From positions 1-29,152 of the forward strand of contig DXFE01000111.1 in the NCBI GenBank assembly GCA_019114585.1: a stretch of DNA of 29,152 nt. The letters are read 5' to 3'. Below, in pieces: positions 22,628 to 29,152 of the stretch; the first letter of the stretch is position 1, and each line of letters starts with the position of its first letter. Below the pieces are notes generated by a model that saw only the letters and a list, made by a program, of their open reading frames with translations, did no database searches and was not told the DNA's origin. Origin of the DNA: Gemmiger_A avium. GTDB lineage: Bacteria; Bacillota; Clostridia; Oscillospirales; Ruminococcaceae. The position numbers were made by a program, and so were the translations under genes.

Positions 22628-24118
22628 ATGGCAGTTGTGACGATCAACAGGGCCCCCTGCAACGCAGAGCCGGGAACGCTTCTGAGTGATGTGGTAAGCC
22701 CGCACATCCACCTGGAGACCCCCTGCGGGCGGCTGGGCCGGTGCGGCAAATGCCGTGTGGTGGCTCATGGCGAACTGAGTGAGCCTTCCGCGGAAGAAAC
22801 CAAACTTCTTACCGCCGATGAGCTGGCGCAGGGTGTGCGTCTTGCCTGCTGCACCCGTGTACTGGGGGATTGCCAGGTTACCGCCGGAAACGAGGCCCAG
22901 GCCCATGTGCTGGGCAGCGAGCAGGCGCTGACCGCCCGCGCTCCCCTGTTCTCTCACTGGGGGGCGGCCATTGATATCGGCACCACCACCCTGGCCACCT
23001 GCCTGTACGACAAGAACGGCACGCTGCTGGCACAGGCAGGCTGTATGAATCCGCAGTCCCGCTGGGGCGCGGACGTCATCACCCGCGTTGGCGCAGCGCT
23101 GAACGGAGAATCCGAGGCACTGGCCCAGAGCATCCGCGGCAAGCTGGACGAACTGCTGGGAGAGATGGCGCAAAAGGCCGGGATTCCCGCTGAACAAATC
23201 GACGCCGTGGTGATTACCGGCAATACAGCCATGCTGTATCTGCTGACCGGAACAAATCCGGACTGCCTGTCCCATGCGCCGTTTGAGGCCGACCGGCTGT
23301 TTGGCGAAACCCTGTGCGGTGAGCAGCTGGGGCTGCGCTGCGCCAACGCGGCGATGTATCTGCCCCGCTGCTTCTCCGCCTTTGTGGGTGCGGACACCGC
23401 CACAGCCCTGCTGGCCAGCGGTATTACCCACGGAACCGGCACACGGGTAATGGCGGACATCGGCACCAACGGTGAAATCGTGCTGTGGGATCAGGGAACG
23501 CTGCTTTGCTGTTCCACAGCGGCGGGCCCCGCCTTTGAGGGTGCGGGCCTGACCATGGGCATGGCCGGACGGGACGGCGCTGTAGACCACGTTACCGTAG
23601 AAAACGGCGAGCTGAAAGCCCATGTGCTGGGCGGCGGCGAGGCGGCAGGCATCTGCGGCAGCGGTGTTGTGGATGCGCTGGCCTGTCTGCTGGAAACCGA
23701 GCAGATGGATGAGACCGGTTTCCTGGATCCGGAACCGGCGGTGATCTGCGGCAAGGTAACGCTGGCCCAGAAGGATGTGCGGGCGGTTCAGCTGGCCAAG
23801 AGCGCTGTGGCGGCCGGAATTACCACCCTGCTGGAAACCGCCGGCAAAAAGCCGGAACAGGTGGAAGAACTGGCGGTGGCCGGTGGTTTTGGCAGCTATC
23901 TGGACGTGAACAGCGCGGGCCGCATCGGGCTGATCCCCGAAAAGCTGGTGCCGCGGGTGCGGGTGCTGGGCAACGCGGCGCTGCAGGGTGCGGCGATGCT
24001 GCTGCTGGATCAAACGCTGGTGGCCGCCTGCGAGGAACAGACGCTGCAGGGCAAGACGGTGGATTTGACCTCCAGCCCGCTGTTCCTGCAGGCGTACACA
24101 GACGGTATGTTTTTCTGA
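22628..24118 (+). CDS. RACE-type corrinoid reactivating ATPase (2Fe-2S plus ASKHA domain)
   Basis: A 496-residue reductive activator of corrinoid proteins (COG3894, RamA-related in role). Residues 1-90 form a 2Fe-2S ferredoxin domain with Cys33, Cys39, Cys42 (CGRLGRCGKC) and a fourth cysteine at 74 or 75. Residues from about 113 onward form the actin-like ATPase domain: AIDIGTTTLATCLYD, MADIGTNGEIVL, AAGPAFEGAG and GICGSGVVDALA. It reduces accidentally oxidised Co(II) corrinoid back to Co(I) using ATP. It closes the operon, 15 bases after the DUF2284 gene, and is followed by a strong terminator. Its presence confirms that the upstream corrinoid protein works in a Co(I) methyl-transfer cycle. 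Confidence 0.9.
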   Translation: MAVVTINRAPCNAEPGTLLSDVVSPHIHLETPCGRLGRCGKCRVVAHGELSEPSAEETKLLTADELAQGVRLACCTRVLGDCQVTAGNEAQAHVLGSEQALTARAPLFSHWGAAIDIGTTTLATCLYDKNGTLLAQAGCMNPQSRWGADVITRVGAALNGESEALAQSIRGKLDELLGEMAQKAGIPAEQIDAVVITGNTAMLYLLTGTNPDCLSHAPFEADRLFGETLCGEQLGLRCANAAMYLPRCFSAFVGADTATALLASGITHGTGTRVMADIGTNGEIVLWDQGTLLCCSTAAGPAFEGAGLTMGMAGRDGAVDHVTVENGELKAHVLGGGEAAGICGSGVVDALACLLETEQMDETGFLDPEPAVICGKVTLAQKDVRAVQLAKSAVAAGITTLLETAGKKPEQVEELAVAGGFGSYLDVNSAGRIGLIPEKLVPRVRVLGNAALQGAAMLLLDQTLVAACEEQTLQGKTVDLTSSPLFLQAYTDGMFF

Positions 24119-24145
24119 CATTTTCCTCATACTCTGTTTTTTCGT

Positions 24146-24183
24146 ATGCAGCCGGGGCATCTTCAGGCCCCGGCTGCATTTTG
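24146..24183 (+). terminator. terminator of the corrinoid operon
   Basis: A 13-bp perfect stem (24146-24158 with 24167-24179; core ATGCAGCCGGGGC) is followed by TTT and then GCG. It closes the six-gene operon before the next promoter at 24206. Confidence 0.85.
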
Positions 24184-24205
24184 CGCTGTACCGCTTTTAT
24201 CACTG

Positions 24206-24234
24206 TTGACGGCAACGCATTTCTCTGCTAAGAT
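24206..24234 (+). promoter_or_regulatory. promoter of the CNNM/CorC leader and gene
   Basis: -35 TTGACG (24206-24211), exactly 17 bp, then -10 TAAGAT (24229-24234). Predicted start is near 24241, giving a leader of about 195 bases before the CNNM start codon. Confidence 0.75.
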
Positions 24235-24262
24235 AGTATCCAACAAGATGAAAGGAGACTGT

Positions 24263-24370
24263 TTGCAACTTATGGACGACGGTGACAGTAACGCCCCCGC
24301 CAATTCTTTCTCTTGCCGGTACAAACTGAAGAAAAAACAGACAAGACATAGCCTGCGTTTACGTGAGTAG
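24263..24370 (+). CDS. small leader peptide ORF upstream of the CNNM gene
   Basis: An open frame of about 35 codons with AAGGAG (24252-24257) placed 5 bases before a TTG and 14 before an in-frame ATG (24272). The peptide starts acidic (MDDGDSN), has an APAN turn, then is strongly basic (KLKKKQTRHSLRLRE). The stop codon at 24368-24370 lies in the loop of an intrinsic terminator. An acidic N-terminus followed by proline and then a basic tail resembles the general design of Mg2+-sensing leader peptides such as MgtL, where translation aborts at low Mg2+. Homology is not claimed. A role in attenuation is inferred from position. Confidence 0.55.
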   Translation: MQLMDDGDSNAPANSFSCRYKLKKKQTRHSLRLRE

Positions 24371-24417
24371 CGTGACAGGCTGTGTCTTTTTGTGTTTTTC
24401 AGCCGGTGTCCGGCAAG
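24312..24417 (+). promoter_or_regulatory. long-range complementary segments framing the attenuator
   Basis: CTTGCCGG (24312-24319), inside the leader ORF, is exactly complementary to CCGGCAAG (24410-24417), just upstream of the CNNM ribosome site. The latter can alternatively form a local hairpin GCCGG-TGT-CCGGC (24402-24414). A ribosome on the leader would decide which pairing forms. The complementarity is seen; the switching is inference. Confidence 0.45.
24345..24399 (+). terminator. leader terminator (attenuator) before the CNNM gene
   Basis: An 11-bp stem GACATAGCCTG/CAGGCTGTGTC (24345-24355 with 24376-24386, one G-U pair) is followed by TTTTTGTGTTTTT. It lies between the promoter and the CNNM gene and overlaps the last codons of the leader ORF, the classic position of a transcription attenuator. 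Confidence 0.75.
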
Positions 24418-24436
24418 TAATAAGGAGGAATTACCC

Positions 24437-25777
24437 TTGAACGATTCACTTATTTTCATGATCCTGCTGCAGGTTTTTCTGATTCTGCTTAATGCGGTTT
24501 TTGCCAGTGCCGAGATTGCGGTAATCTCTATCAACGATGCCAAACTGGCAAAGATGGCCGCTGCCGGCGACAAACGTGCTATACGGTTGGCGCGCTTAAC
24601 CAGCCAGCCTGCCCGCTTTCTGGCCACAATCCAGGTTGCCATTACTCTATCCGGTTTTCTGGGAAGCGCTTTTGCGGCCGAAAACTTTTCAGACGGTTTG
24701 GTGGACTGGCTGTTAGGCCTGGGCGTACAGATACCTGCTGCTACGCTGGACGCTGTTGCGGTAGTGATCATCACCCTGATTTTGTCTTACTTTACCCTGA
24801 TTTTCGGAGAACTTGTGCCCAAGCGGGTAGCCATGCGTAAAGCCGAAGTTCTGGCCCTTGGAATCTCTGGCCTGATCTCCGCCATTGCCGGACTGTTTGC
24901 CCCTGTTGTTTGGTTTCTGACCGCCTCCACCAACACAGTTCTGCGCTTGCTGGGTATTGATCCTGATGCGGAAGACGAGGCGGTCAGCGAGGAAGAAATC
25001 CGCATGATGGTGGATGTAGGATCACAAAAAGGCACCATCGACCGGGAAGAAAAACAGTTCATCCAAAACGTGTTTGAATTCGATGATCGGACAGCCGGAC
25101 AGATCGCTACCCATCGCACTGAGCTTACCATTCTGTGGACGGACGAAAGTATGGACGAATGGGCTGCTACCATACATAACAGTCGGTTCACCCACTATCC
25201 GGTGTGTGGTGAATCGGCTGACGATGTAGTGGGCATTCTCAATGCCAAAGATTATTTCCGCCTGCCCGAAAAAAGCCGGGAAATGGTAATGAAACAGGCC
25301 GTAAAACCTGCTTATTTTGTACCGGACAGTGTTCGTGCGGATGTGTTGTTCCGCAACATGCGAAACGGCAGTCATCCTCTGGCGGTGGTACTGGATGAGC
25401 ACGGCGGCATGACCGGCATCGTAACGATCAACGATCTTGTAGAACAGCTGGTAGGCGATCTGGGCGAAGAACGCAGCGGAACCTGCCCTGTTCCGTCGGT
25501 TGAAGCCGAAGGGGGCGGCGCCTGGCGGATTCGGGGAGATGCTTCACTGGAAGAAGTCGCCCGAACGCTGGGCATATCACTTCCCTGCGACGAGTTTGAC
25601 ACCTTCAACGGCCTTGTATTCAGCGCTTTACCCACAATTCCCCGGGATGGTTCTACCGCAGAAGTGGAAACCGCCGGACTGCGGATCCGGATTACCGAAA
25701 TCCGCAATCATCAGGTAGAAAGTGCTTTGGTAACCCGTAAAGAACAGCCGGCAGAAGCTGTACAGCCGCACAATTAA
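24437..25777 (+). CDS. CNNM/CorC-type membrane protein with CBS domains (putative Mg2+ transporter)
   Basis: A 446-residue protein with three parts. These are an N-terminal DUF21/CNNM membrane domain (residues 1-190, several helices, with GELVPKRVAMRK), a CBS-domain pair (about 205-325, with RFTHYPVCGESADDVVGILNAKDYF and MTGIVTINDLVEQLVGD), and a C-terminal CorC_HlyC domain (about 340-425). Members are often labelled hemolysins, but the better supported role is Mg2+ export or Mg2+/Co2+ resistance. The TTG at 24437 was chosen because AGGAGG (24423-24428) lies 8 bases upstream; no suitable ATG is nearby. It stands alone behind its attenuated leader. Its GC content is visibly lower than that of the corrinoid operon. 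Confidence 0.85.
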   Translation: MNDSLIFMILLQVFLILLNAVFASAEIAVISINDAKLAKMAAAGDKRAIRLARLTSQPARFLATIQVAITLSGFLGSAFAAENFSDGLVDWLLGLGVQIPAATLDAVAVVIITLILSYFTLIFGELVPKRVAMRKAEVLALGISGLISAIAGLFAPVVWFLTASTNTVLRLLGIDPDAEDEAVSEEEIRMMVDVGSQKGTIDREEKQFIQNVFEFDDRTAGQIATHRTELTILWTDESMDEWAATIHNSRFTHYPVCGESADDVVGILNAKDYFRLPEKSREMVMKQAVKPAYFVPDSVRADVLFRNMRNGSHPLAVVLDEHGGMTGIVTINDLVEQLVGDLGEERSGTCPVPSVEAEGGGAWRIRGDASLEEVARTLGISLPCDEFDTFNGLVFSALPTIPRDGSTAEVETAGLRIRITEIRNHQVESALVTRKEQPAEAVQPHN

Positions 25778-25822
25778 GCCGATTCACCATGCTATGTTCT
25801 TCTGCATGGTTTTCGGCATAGC

Positions 25823-25865
25823 AAAGCCCCCATCGAACCGATCGCTTCCGGTTGATGGGGGCTTT
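25823..25865 (+). terminator. terminator after the CNNM gene
   Basis: A 12-bp stem AAAGCCCCCATC/GATGGGGGCTTT (25823-25834 with 25854-25865), extended inward by AACCG/CGGTT, is followed by CCTTTT. It also lies at the end of the converging Fe-S module. Confidence 0.85.
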
Positions 25866-25892
25866 CCTTTTATATGCAGCCTGGAAATCAGG

Positions 25893-26465
25893 TCAGGAGT
25901 TGTTTTTTGCTTTGCAGATCAGCTGAGTCATGGTGCCCATGGGGCAGTAGACGCACCAGCTGCGGGGCTTGAACAGAACCATGGTGATTAGACCCAGCAC
26001 GGTGGATGTGAGCATGACGCTGTAAAAGCCAAAGGCAAACTGCGCCACGCCCGGATGGAACAGAGTGCCGTGGTAGGCCCAGTTCCAGGGCAGTTTGAAG
26101 GTCCACAGCAGGGTGACCACCTGGCGGAGATCCTGCGCCCCGGCGAACACCAGCCAGGTGTTCCAGAGCATCAAAAAGAACATGGCGAAGAAAAAGGCCA
26201 GGAATCCATACCGGAATGCCTTGCTTTTCATCCAGCCGGGGATATCCTTTTTGCGGGAAAGGCCAAAGCGTCCGCCCAGCATCCCGAACAGCTGGCCGCG
26301 ACCGCAGTAGCGGTTGCAGTAGCCCTTATTGCCGCCAGCCACAGCGATGATCAGCGGGATGAAGAAGCACAGCAATCCCAGCCAGGCAAACAGGATATTG
26401 AAGAAGCCCAGTACCAGATACAGGGCCGAAACGATCCACAGATAATCGTACCACCGTTTTTTCAT
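25893..26465 (-). CDS. 4Fe-4S membrane protein (NapH/Fer4_5-like)
   Basis: A 190-residue membrane protein with about four hydrophobic helices and two short cysteine groups on the same side: YCNRYCGRGQLFG near residue 50, and WCVYCPMGTMTQ near residue 170. This is the Fer4_5 arrangement seen in NapH-, RsxH- and YccM-like electron-transfer proteins, which pass electrons between a quinone or soluble ferredoxin and a membrane partner. It is shorter than full-length NapH and lacks the C-terminal ferredoxin domain; a separate ferredoxin gene just upstream overlaps it by 4 bases and probably supplies that function. The redox partner is unknown. Confidence 0.75.
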   Translation of the reverse strand: MKKRWYDYLWIVSALYLVLGFFNILFAWLGLLCFFIPLIIAVAGGNKGYCNRYCGRGQLFGMLGGRFGLSRKKDIPGWMKSKAFRYGFLAFFFAMFFLMLWNTWLVFAGAQDLRQVVTLLWTFKLPWNWAYHGTLFHPGVAQFAFGFYSVMLTSTVLGLITMVLFKPRSWCVYCPMGTMTQLICKAKNNS

Positions 26466-26671
26466 GCCTGCACCTCCCGGATTTCAATCACGCTGGCCGG
26501 GCATTCCCGGGCGCACCGCCCACAGCCCACGCACTTGCTTTCGTTTACCCGGGCCGTCACGCCCCGGACAACCTCAATCGCCTGCAGCGGGCACACCTTT
26601 ACGCAGCATCCGCAGGCAACGCAGGCCGGGCGGTCCACCACGGCCTTACGCCGTCTTTTTTCCGTATTCAT
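26462..26671 (-). CDS. 2x[4Fe-4S] ferredoxin-like protein
   Basis: A 69-residue protein with two complete cluster motifs, CVACGCCVKVCP and CVGCGRCARECP, in the classic bacterial ferredoxin pattern. A basic N-terminus (TEKRRRK) precedes them. GGGAGG upstream supports the ATG at 26671. Its TGA overlaps the ATG of the membrane Fe-S protein, so the two are coupled and probably form one electron-transfer unit, equivalent to a split NapH-type protein. No dehydrogenase or terminal reductase accompanies them in the window. Confidence 0.85.
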   Translation of the reverse strand: MNTEKRRRKAVVDRPACVACGCCVKVCPLQAIEVVRGVTARVNESKCVGCGRCARECPASVIEIREVQA

Positions 26672-26710
26672 AAGATACCTCCCTGGTCAGAATGGCACTA
26701 TAATACTATA

Positions 26711-26760
26711 AAAGAAACGGGCGGCACCGTGATAAGGTCACAGTAGCCGCCCGTTTCTTT
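26711..26760. terminator. bidirectional terminator upstream of the Fe-S module
   Basis: A 15-bp stem AAAGAAACGGGCGGC/GCCGCCCGTTTCTTT (26711-26725 with 26746-26760), with a small GTGA/TCAC hairpin in the loop, ends the minus-strand 112-residue gene. Confidence 0.85.
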
Positions 26761-27099
26761 TTATGTTTCGCTTGCCGGAAGCAGGCGAACGGTAACCCGA
26801 AAAGAACCGTCTTCCCAATCGGAACCACCTTCGCCGGTATCGGTGTATTCGTGAATAAAGGAATACTCTTCCCCCACCCGCAGAACAACCGCTTTCTCTC
26901 CGTTATCAAAACCATATCCGTGGCCCAGATCGCACAGCACCTTCATGCCGGTTGTGCTGCCGGCGGTATCCCGCTCCCAGGATACAAACGTGAGGTGGGC
27001 ATTCCTTAGATATTGCAGCGGCAGATCCATGCGGAAGGGTTCCGTCATTTGTATACGAAACGGACAGCCGGTTTGATCGGTCAGGTTTTCTGTACACAT
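26761..27099 (-). CDS. hypothetical protein, 112 residues
   Basis: I do not recognise this protein. It is soluble, rich in beta-forming stretches (HLTFVSWERD, KAVVLRVGEEYSFIHEY, SFRVTVRLLP) and acidic overall, with no signal peptide or membrane helix and no obvious active-site motif. It appears to be a real gene because an AAGGAG site lies 8 bases before the ATG and a strong terminator starts directly at its end. A 7-bp hairpin (27114-27132) sits just upstream of the ribosome site. It may share a transcript with the repeat-protein remnant upstream, 41 bases away. Confidence 0.65.
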   Translation of the reverse strand: MCTENLTDQTGCPFRIQMTEPFRMDLPLQYLRNAHLTFVSWERDTAGSTTGMKVLCDLGHGYGFDNGEKAVVLRVGEEYSFIHEYTDTGEGGSDWEDGSFRVTVRLLPASET

Positions 27100-27113
27100 C
27101 GTTCTCTCTCCTT

Positions 27114-27132
27114 ATGCGCCCAAAAGGCGCAT
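27114..27132 (-). promoter_or_regulatory. hairpin next to the ribosome site of the 112-residue gene
   Basis: ATGCGCC/GGCGCAT (27114-27120 with 27126-27132) with a 5-base loop ends two bases before the AAGGAG site on the minus strand. No T-run follows in that direction. It may influence translation or mRNA stability. Confidence 0.35.
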
Positions 27133-27140
27133 TTTTCATT

Positions 27141-27599
27141 TTAAAAGAAACGGCGCAGCGCTTTCTTTCTGAACTTTTCCAGCACACTTCTCATCTCCAG
27201 AAGGTCATTGTGGGGATCCGTTTTCGCCAGCATGGCACAGGCAGCCAGCCCCATTTCGGCGTATTCCGCTGCTTTGGGTTTGTTCTTCATGGCCAGATAA
27301 AGTTCACTTACAAAGACACAGGCCGAAATCTCGATCTGCCAGGCAGGATTGCTTTGCGTGCGTTTTGCCATATCCGCGGCAAGACAGGCCGATTGCGCAC
27401 CATAGAATTCCGCTTCCGATGTATTCCCCTCTTCGGATGCAATCAGTGCCATATACAAATAGCACTCCGCATACACGATGGTTACTGCCGCTTCGGATGC
27501 CTTGTATTCCTTCTTGTTGGTCAGCAGGTCAATGGCTTTTTTGAGGGCTGCCTTCGCTTTTTCCGGCTGCCCGTTCTGATACCAGTAGACGCCCAGCAT
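27141..27599 (-). pseudogene. TPR-like helical repeat protein, probably 5'-decayed
   Basis: The frame encodes about 152 residues of paired amphipathic helices (GQPEKAKAALKKAID, GNTSEAEFYGAQSACLAADM, KPKAAEYAEMGLAACAML) typical of TPR-type repeats. The first ATG at 27599 has no ribosome site. The same frame stays open for about 40 codons upstream without any ATG, GTG or TTG before reaching a stop, while a short open frame (27744 leftward) overlaps in another register. This pattern suggests that the N-terminal part was lost or frameshifted, though a rare start codon after the GGAGGAA near 27690 is an alternative. Partner proteins are unknown. Confidence 0.45.
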
Positions 27600-27792
27600 C
27601 AGTTCTAGGCCACAGTCTTTTCCTGATTCGGATTTTTGTGCGCCTGCAGGCGGCTGCGCATCCCGCCTGGTACCGTCCCGCAGCCGCGTTCCTCCATTCC
27701 CGGGACTTGTCCGTATTCAGCACGCACCAATATTGGTACATCACTAGTTGCGTTTCTTTTGCTAAAAGGGGACATCACAAAAAAATTTTTAT

Positions 27793-27836
27793 AAAAAAAT
27801 CCAGCTTTCCGGAAAAGCGGAAAGCTGGATTTTTTT
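27793..27836. terminator. bidirectional terminator at the end of the sigma-like fusion gene
   Basis: A 19-bp perfect stem (27793-27811 with 27818-27836; core ATCCAGCTTTCCG) has A and T runs forming its base. It overlaps the stop codon of the minus-strand gene. Confidence 0.85.
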
Positions 27837-29152
27837 ATTCAGGTATCACAACGGGGATCTCCATCGGGTGGTTCCAGCGGTAGCAAAGCCCGTTTTCCGA
27901 AAATTCCAGCGTCAGCTGATCGGTTTTCTTGCTGGTGCCAAATAAAACGCCGGAGAACAGACTATAGGCGTCTCCTGTTTTTGTATCTGTTTGTTCTGTG
28001 CGCAGGATGGTCCCGGCGGTATCGTTTGCTTCTATCGCTTTTACCGAAACCGGAGCTGCCGCCAGCAGGCGTTCCGGGTCATCCCCCTGCCAGGCCACAT
28101 CCATCTTCCACCAGGAGTAGCCGGAATATAGTTCCGTCGGGAACAGGATACCGTCGGTCAACAGAGCCGCAGTATCTGCAACCGGCGCCATTTCCCGCAG
28201 CGTTAAACAGCCCCCTGGAAGCTTGATGGCCTGTTCTTTACTGCCTGTAAGGGGAATTTCCAGTGAAAACTGCCCATGGGAGACGGGATACTGGTACACA
28301 TAGGGAATCTCCAGCGTATAGCTGCCCGGCTGAGCCGGACCGAAGTACCAGTCCAAATATGAATCCCCGCTGAAAGGAGAATACTCAGCGGGTTCTCCGG
28401 TCAGCACGGTTCCGTCTTCATACGTTGCGGTAATGGGGATCTGCTCACCGCCGTATTCTTTCCACACGCCTTCATTCAGGAAGAAACAGGTATGGAAATC
28501 ACCGCTGTTCAACGGGTAGACAGAAACCACCAGTTCCCCGTTTTCCAGGCGTGGAATGGCCAAAAGCCCGCCATCCTGTTCGGTCAGTGCATAAAACCCG
28601 GCGTTCTCCAGTTCTGTTTCTTCGGGAGTCTGCTGCAGCAGCAGCGGGATTTCTGTACCGTCGCAGTGCAGAACAAGGTTCCAGCTCTCCCCTGCTTCAT
28701 CCGGCAGCGCAGTTTGTGCCGTCAGCCGGATGGACTGGTATTCCACTGTTTTTTCACGGATATGATAGCTGATGGCCGGCGCTTCTGTCAGCCCCTCCAG
28801 GGTGAATTCCAGTTCTCCATTCTGTACGGTGAACAAATCTCCGCCGTAAACTTTCAGGTCAACTACTATCAGATCGTTCTGCCAGTACGCATCTTCCAGT
28901 TGAATCTCGTATCGGTCGCCCTGCCCCATCTGCGGCTCGTCCAAAAGATAGGTGACCGCATCGGCATTAAAGTTGACACCATACCCGGGAACCAAGCCGA
29001 AATAGCGCAGAACCAGGTACCCGCAGGCTGCCAGCAGAGCCGCCAGCGCCGCAATAACCAGACCAATGGTAAGGTATTTGCGCAGTTTTACCAGACTGCG
29101 CTGGTGCCGCTTTTTTACCGTTTCATAGGGCAATCCCAAGGATTGCGCAATC
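27835..29152 (-). CDS. sigma region-4-like HTH fused to membrane helix and extracytoplasmic domain (truncated)
   Basis: The frame runs off the window, so the N-terminus is missing. The first visible residues, IAQSLGLPYETVKKRHQRSL, followed by VKLRKY, match the helix-turn-helix of sigma-70 region 4 as found in ECF sigma factors. A single membrane helix follows directly (LTIGLVIAALAALLAACGYL). About 390 residues then remain, rich in beta strands and aromatic and acidic residues, likely outside the cell. No enzymatic motif is visible in the outer domain. A membrane-anchored sigma factor, or a one-piece sensor-regulator, is the simplest reading. Whether region 2 lies upstream cannot be seen here. 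Confidence 0.7.
   Translation of the reverse strand, partial: IAQSLGLPYETVKKRHQRSLVKLRKYLTIGLVIAALAALLAACGYLVLRYFGLVPGYGVNFNADAVTYLLDEPQMGQGDRYEIQLEDAYWQNDLIVVDLKVYGGDLFTVQNGELEFTLEGLTEAPAISYHIREKTVEYQSIRLTAQTALPDEAGESWNLVLHCDGTEIPLLLQQTPEETELENAGFYALTEQDGGLLAIPRLENGELVVSVYPLNSGDFHTCFFLNEGVWKEYGGEQIPITATYEDGTVLTGEPAEYSPFSGDSYLDWYFGPAQPGSYTLEIPYVYQYPVSHGQFSLEIPLTGSKEQAIKLPGGCLTLREMAPVADTAALLTDGILFPTELYSGYSWWKMDVAWQGDDPERLLAAAPVSVKAIEANDTAGTILRTEQTDTKTGDAYSLFSGVLFGTSKKTDQLTLEFSENGLCYRWNHPMEIPVVIPE

Noticed and set aside
21866..24160. Roughly 760-codon minus-strand open frame opposite the radical SAM, DUF2284 and RACE genes
   Set aside because: Same reasoning: the three plus-strand proteins carry complete Fe-S and ATPase motifs, while the antisense product is Gln/His/Gly-rich with no domain.
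1..29152. CRISPR arrays, tRNA or rRNA genes, insertion sequences, phage or conjugation genes
   Set aside because: Looked for by reading through intergenic regions and the gene set; no regular repeat array, transposase, integrase or RNA gene pattern was found.

Overview
The window is GC-rich (roughly 60%), densely packed bacterial chromosome. Strong AGGAGG-type ribosome sites, ATGA-type gene overlaps, frequent bidirectional terminators and the gene families present point to an anaerobic Bacillota, most likely a gut Oscillospiraceae of the Faecalibacterium/Gemmiger/Subdoligranulum kind. That placement is inference from composition and gene content. I see no tRNA, rRNA, CRISPR array, insertion sequence or phage gene.

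Region 1 (1-11010). A truncated NhaC-type Na+/H+ antiporter is followed by a bidirectional terminator. A nine-gene minus-strand operon then runs from one good promoter at 11010-10982 down to 1251. In transcription order it encodes a ROK regulator, a TIM-barrel protein, a permease, a hydantoinase/oxoprolinase-like protein, a small HExxH protein, an FAD oxidoreductase, an SGNH esterase, a D-lyxose/D-mannose isomerase and a PfkB sugar kinase. Two 17-bp operator-like repeats 21 bp apart lie just downstream of the promoter. The set looks like import and dismantling of an acylated or nitrogen-linked sugar compound. The substrate is unknown.

Region 2 (11119-16563). An AraC regulator is divergent from a four-gene L-fucose operon (aldolase, mutarotase, FGGY kinase, isomerase). 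The shared promoter region carries two copies of a TAATCwGATTA-like palindrome.

Region 3 (16570-24183). A PocR-domain AraC regulator is divergent from a six-gene corrinoid methyl-transfer operon: corrinoid protein, a URO-D-type methyltransferase fused to a thioredoxin-like domain, a CobW-type GTPase, a BioB-like radical SAM enzyme, a DUF2284 Fe-S protein and a RACE-type corrinoid reactivator. No MttB-type substrate methyltransferase is present, so methyl donor and acceptor are open. This is the best candidate for an undescribed system.

Region 4 (24206-25865). A CNNM/CorC-type membrane protein sits behind a roughly 200-nt leader with a strong promoter, a small acidic-then-basic leader ORF and an intrinsic terminator overlapping the end of that ORF. 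This has the layout of an attenuator and may sense Mg2+.

Region 5 (25893-29152). Here lie a two-gene Fe-S membrane module, a small hypothetical gene, a probably 5'-decayed repeat protein, and the C-terminal part of a protein joining a sigma region-4-like helix-turn-helix to a membrane helix and a large outer domain. It runs off the window end.
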